Of a stretch of 8,026 nucleotides of DNA, positions 5,652 to 8,026 are shown in pieces (within the stretch, counting starts at the first letter, position 1; every line of letters begins with the position of its first letter). Where the stretch lies: assembly GCA_026400595.1 (NCBI GenBank), contig JAPLOT010000079.1:1-8026 (forward strand), written 5' to 3'. Below the pieces are notes generated by a model. It worked only from the letters and a program-made list of their open reading frames with translations, had not been told where the DNA came from and ran no database searches. This stretch comes from Alphaproteobacteria bacterium (GTDB taxonomy: Bacteria; Pseudomonadota; Alphaproteobacteria; Rhizobiales; Aestuariivirgaceae). The position numbers were made by a program, and so were the translations under genes.

Positions 5652-6686
5652 TTGCCGCCGTCCGAGACACCCTGGTTCGATCCCGGCCGCCACGCCGACC
5701 GCCGCCCCTTCCTCCTCGCGCGGAACCGCATCGTGGCCGCCATCCGCCGGTGGTTCGCGGACCGCGACTTCATCGAGGTGGATTGCGGCGCGCTGCAGGT
5801 CTCGCCCGGCAACGAGACGCATCTGCACGGGTTTGCCACCGCGCTGATCCTGCCCGACGGCACGGCCGAGCGGCGCTACCTCCACACCTCGCCGGAATTC
5901 GCCTGCAAGAAGCTGCTGGCGGCGGGCGAGACGCGCATCTTCGACATCGCGCATGTCTATCGCAACCGCGAGCGCACCCTTACCCATTCGCCGGAATTCA
6001 CCATGCTGGAGTGGTACCGGGTCGGGGCAGATTTTGCCGAGGTCGTGGAAGACAGCCTCGCGCTGGTGCGCCTGGCATCGGAGCAGGCCGGCACACGGAG
6101 CTTTCAGTGGCGCGGGCGCTCCGTCGATCCACTTGCCGAGGCGGAGTGGCTGACCGTGGCCGAGGCCTTCCGGCGCTATGCCGGCGTCGATCTCCTCGCG
6201 ACGCTGGATGCCGCGGGACAGGCTGACCGCGATGGACTTGCACGCCAGTCGCAGCTGCGCATCGCGGCGGATGATTCCTGGTCCGACATCTTCAGCCGCC
6301 TGCTCTCGGAAGAGGTCGAGCCCAATCTCGGCAATGGCCGGGTGACGGTTCTCCACGACTATCCGGTGGTCGAGGCGGCGCTGGCCCGCGTCTCGCCGCG
6401 CGATCCCCGCGTGGCTGAACGCTTCGAGCTCTATGCCTGTGGCGTCGAGCTGGCGAATGGCTTCGGCGAACTCACCGATCCGGCCGAACAGCGCCGCCGC
6501 TTCGAGGCCGACATGGAGGCCAAGCAGCGCATTTACGGCGAGCGCTACCCGATCGACGAGGAGCTGCTGCAGGCCCTCGCGATGATGCCGCCCGCCAGCG
6601 GCGTCGCCCTCGGCCTCGACCGCCTGGTCATGCTGGCCGCCGGCGCCACCCGCATCGACCAGGTGCTGTGGACGCCGGTGGGGTGA
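5652..6686 (+). CDS. epmA: Elongation factor P--(R)-beta-lysine ligase EpmA (PoxA/GenX/YjeA)
   Basis: A class II lysyl-tRNA-synthetase-like enzyme without a tRNA-binding domain. It activates (R)-beta-lysine with ATP and attaches it to the EF-P tip lysine. 344 residues, against about 325 in E. coli. Seen: RNRIVAAIRRWF helix of motif 1 (25-36), HTSPEF (78-83), motif 2 IFDIAHVYRNRE (96-107) with THSPEFTMLEWY (111-122), EPNLG (223-227), GVELANGFGELTD (264-276) and motif 3 SGVALGLDRLVML (316-328). Ala319 stands where lysyl-tRNA synthetases have Gly; the matching Ala in E. coli EpmA (A298) favours beta-lysine. The start is TTG at 5652, preceded by GGGAGA (5641-5646) with 5 nt spacing, and the protein then aligns well to the family. 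An in-frame TTG at 5583 adds 23 unrelated residues and lies in the predicted -35, so it is rejected. The partner epmB (lysine 2,3-aminomutase) is not in the window. Confidence 0.93.
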   Translation: MPPSETPWFDPGRHADRRPFLLARNRIVAAIRRWFADRDFIEVDCGALQVSPGNETHLHGFATALILPDGTAERRYLHTSPEFACKKLLAAGETRIFDIAHVYRNRERTLTHSPEFTMLEWYRVGADFAEVVEDSLALVRLASEQAGTRSFQWRGRSVDPLAEAEWLTVAEAFRRYAGVDLLATLDAAGQADRDGLARQSQLRIAADDSWSDIFSRLLSEEVEPNLGNGRVTVLHDYPVVEAALARVSPRDPRVAERFELYACGVELANGFGELTDPAEQRRRFEADMEAKQRIYGERYPIDEELLQALAMMPPASGVALGLDRLVMLAAGATRIDQVLWTPVG

Positions 6687-6703
6687 TATGAGTCCCCCCA
6701 ACG

Positions 6704-6730
6704 AAAAAGGGCGGCCAGAGCCGCCCTCGG
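6704..6730 (-). terminator. Intrinsic terminator between convergent etfA and epmA
   Basis: A perfect 7-bp GC stem, GGGCGGC (6709-6715) with GCCGCCC (6720-6726), and a 4-nt loop. On the minus strand it is followed at once by TTTTT (6708-6704), so it is a strong rho-independent terminator for etfBA. On the plus strand it is followed by TCGGTTTC, a poor U-tract, so it may end epmA only weakly. A small TCCG/CGGA hairpin (6736-6747) lies between it and the etfA stop. Confidence 0.85.
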
Positions 6731-6751
6731 TTTCATCCGTAAACGGACAAT

Positions 6752-7693
6752 CTACTTTCCGACCTTTGCCAGCTCGGCGTCGAGGTCCGGCACCGCCTGA
6801 AACAGGTCGGCGACGAGGCCGTAGTCGGCCACCTGGAAGATCGGGGCTTCCTCGTCCTTGTTGATGGCGACGATGATCTTGGAGTCCTTCATGCCGGCCA
6901 GATGCTGGATGGCGCCCGAGATGCCCACCGCGATGTAGAGATCGGGCGCGACCACCTTGCCGGTCTGGCCAACCTGGTAATCGTTCGGCACATAGCCCGC
7001 ATCGACCGCGGCGCGCGAGGCGCCGACGGCGGCGTTGAGCTTGCGCGCCACCGAATCGAGCAGCTTGAAGTTGTCGCCGTTCTGCATGCCGCGGCCGCCC
7101 GAGACGATGACCTTGGCCGAGGTGAGTTCGGGGCGGTCCGACTGGGTCAGGTTCTCGCTGACGTATGACGAGAGTCCCGGATCGGCGGCGGCATTGACCG
7201 TCTCGACGGGGGCGGAACCGCCCTCGGCAGCGGCCGGGAAGGAGGCCGTGCGCACCGTGATCACCTTCTTGGCATCCGAGGTCTGCACCGTCTGCACCGC
7301 GTTGCCGGCATAGATCAGGCGCACGAAGGTGTCGCCCGAGACCACGTCGGAGATATCCGAGATCTGCATCACGTCAAGCAGCGCGGCCACGCGCGGCATG
7401 TAGTTCTTGCCATTGGTGGTGGCCGCGGCCACGAGGTGATCGTAGGCGGGCGCGAGGCTCACGAGGAGGGCCGCCATCGGCTCGGCCAGAGGGCGCTCGA
7501 GGGCGGGCGACTCCACATGCAGCACCTTCTTGACGCCGGCCAGCTTCGCCGCCTGGGCGGCGGCCCCGCCGGCCTTGTTGCCGGCCACCAGCACATGCAC
7601 GTCGCCGCCCATCTTGAGGGCGGCCGAGAGCGCCTTGTGGGTGGCATCCTTCAGCGAGGCGTTGTCGTGTTCGGCGATGAGGAGAACGGCCAT
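6752..7693 (-). CDS. etfA: Electron transfer flavoprotein alpha subunit
   Basis: FAD-carrying subunit of the heterodimeric electron transfer flavoprotein. It takes electrons from acyl-CoA and related dehydrogenases and passes them to ETF:ubiquinone oxidoreductase. 313 residues, normal for the family. The N-terminal Rossmann-like domain covers about 1-185. The FAD domain follows, with SGGRGM (198-203), GASRAAVDAG (224-233), VGQTGK (241-246), AVGISGAIQHLAGM (255-268) and INKDEEAPIFQVADYGLVAD (277-296). Arg227 of SRAAVDAG and His264 of AIQH match flavin-contacting residues known in human ETF. The ATG at 7693 comes 2 nt after the etfB stop (TGATCATG), with GGGAG about 10 nt upstream. Such close spacing supports balanced synthesis of both subunits. 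Transcription ends at the hairpin at 6704-6730. Confidence 0.98.
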   Translation of the reverse strand: MAVLLIAEHDNASLKDATHKALSAALKMGGDVHVLVAGNKAGGAAAQAAKLAGVKKVLHVESPALERPLAEPMAALLVSLAPAYDHLVAAATTNGKNYMPRVAALLDVMQISDISDVVSGDTFVRLIYAGNAVQTVQTSDAKKVITVRTASFPAAAEGGSAPVETVNAAADPGLSSYVSENLTQSDRPELTSAKVIVSGGRGMQNGDNFKLLDSVARKLNAAVGASRAAVDAGYVPNDYQVGQTGKVVAPDLYIAVGISGAIQHLAGMKDSKIIVAINKDEEAPIFQVADYGLVADLFQAVPDLDAELAKVGK

Positions 7694-7695
7694 GA

Positions 7696-8026
7696 TCAGA
7701 TTGCTCCCGCTTCCTTGAGTTTGGCGACGAGTTCGGCTGGCGACTTCACCTTGACGCCGGCCTGGCGCTTTGGCGGCTCCTCGGTCTTCACCACCTTGTG
7801 GCGCGGCGCGACATCGGCGCCGAAGTCCGCCGGGGTCTTCTCGTCCAGCGGCTTCTTCTTCGCCTTCATGATGTTGGGGAGCGAAGCATAGCGCGGCTGG
7901 TTGAGGCGGAGGTCGGTGGTGACGATCAGCGGCATCTTGACCTTGAGGGTCTGCAGGCCGCCGTCGATCTCGCGGGTGATGGTGGCTTCGCCGGCGCCGG
8001 GTTCAAGCTTGGAGCAGGCGGTGGCC
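7696..8026 (-). CDS. etfB: Electron transfer flavoprotein beta subunit (partial, C-terminal part)
   Basis: The last 109 codons of EtfB; the 5' part lies beyond the right edge. EtfB carries AMP and the loop that docks onto partner dehydrogenases. The visible part has an EIDGG segment, then VTTDLRLNQPRYASLPNIMK, the recognition-loop region, followed by AKKK, matching the conserved Lys-rich segment that is methylated in animal EtfB. A C-terminal tail (about the last 50 residues) wraps onto EtfA in known structures. An internal Met at 7935 is not a start: upstream codons read in frame with family-like sequence to the window edge. The stop is 2 nt before etfA. Confidence 0.96.
   Translation of the reverse strand, partial: ATACSKLEPGAGEATITREIDGGLQTLKVKMPLIVTTDLRLNQPRYASLPNIMKAKKKPLDEKTPADFGADVAPRHKVVKTEEPPKRQAGVKVKSPAELVAKLKEAGAI

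Noticed and set aside
4940..5863. 307-codon minus-strand reading frame overlapping efp and epmA
   Set aside because: It overlaps efp in another frame and epmA in antisense, and has shadow-like composition with no family motif.
5481..6701. 406-codon minus-strand reading frame opposite epmA
   Set aside because: epmA on the plus strand has all synthetase motifs. The opposing frame is open only because of high GC content.

Overview
The window is high-GC DNA with tightly packed, overlapping genes and strong G/C preference at third codon positions. The protein families and gene style fit an alphaproteobacterium, probably near Hyphomicrobiales/Rhodospirillales. That placement is inferred from gene content and resemblance, not from a marker gene. 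No mobile element, tRNA, rRNA or CRISPR array is visible, and no gene-free stretch exceeds about 200 bases.

Left part (1-3776), thiamine salvage. A leftward operon thiB-thiP-thiQ encodes a thiamine ABC importer: periplasmic binding protein, fused permease and ATPase. Its genes overlap by 4 and 8 nt, and thiQ runs off the left edge. It is preceded by a well-conserved TPP riboswitch. The leader has complementary segments that suggest control by hiding or exposing the thiB ribosome binding site. Diverging from it is thiN, a thiamine pyrophosphokinase that makes the ligand the riboswitch senses. Import, activation and feedback therefore sit together. ThiP appears to lack one membrane helix of its second half, the main anomaly in the window.

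Middle (3769-5559). thiN overlaps by 8 nt a 23S rRNA uracil-C5 methyltransferase of the RlmD/RumA family. This gene meets efp (elongation factor P) tail to tail: the two stop codons abut with no base between them.

Right part (5560-8026). efp and epmA, which encodes the ligase that loads beta-lysine on EF-P, are divergently transcribed. Their predicted promoters have overlapping -10 boxes. epmA then converges on etfA, with a strong hairpin terminator between them. etfA follows etfB (partial at the right edge) in the usual electron-transfer flavoprotein operon.

Most of this is conserved core metabolism and translation. The points most worth a second look are the ThiP deletion, the riboswitch expression platform, the shared efp/epmA promoter and the zero-gap convergent pair. 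I found no convincing evidence of an undescribed multi-gene system.
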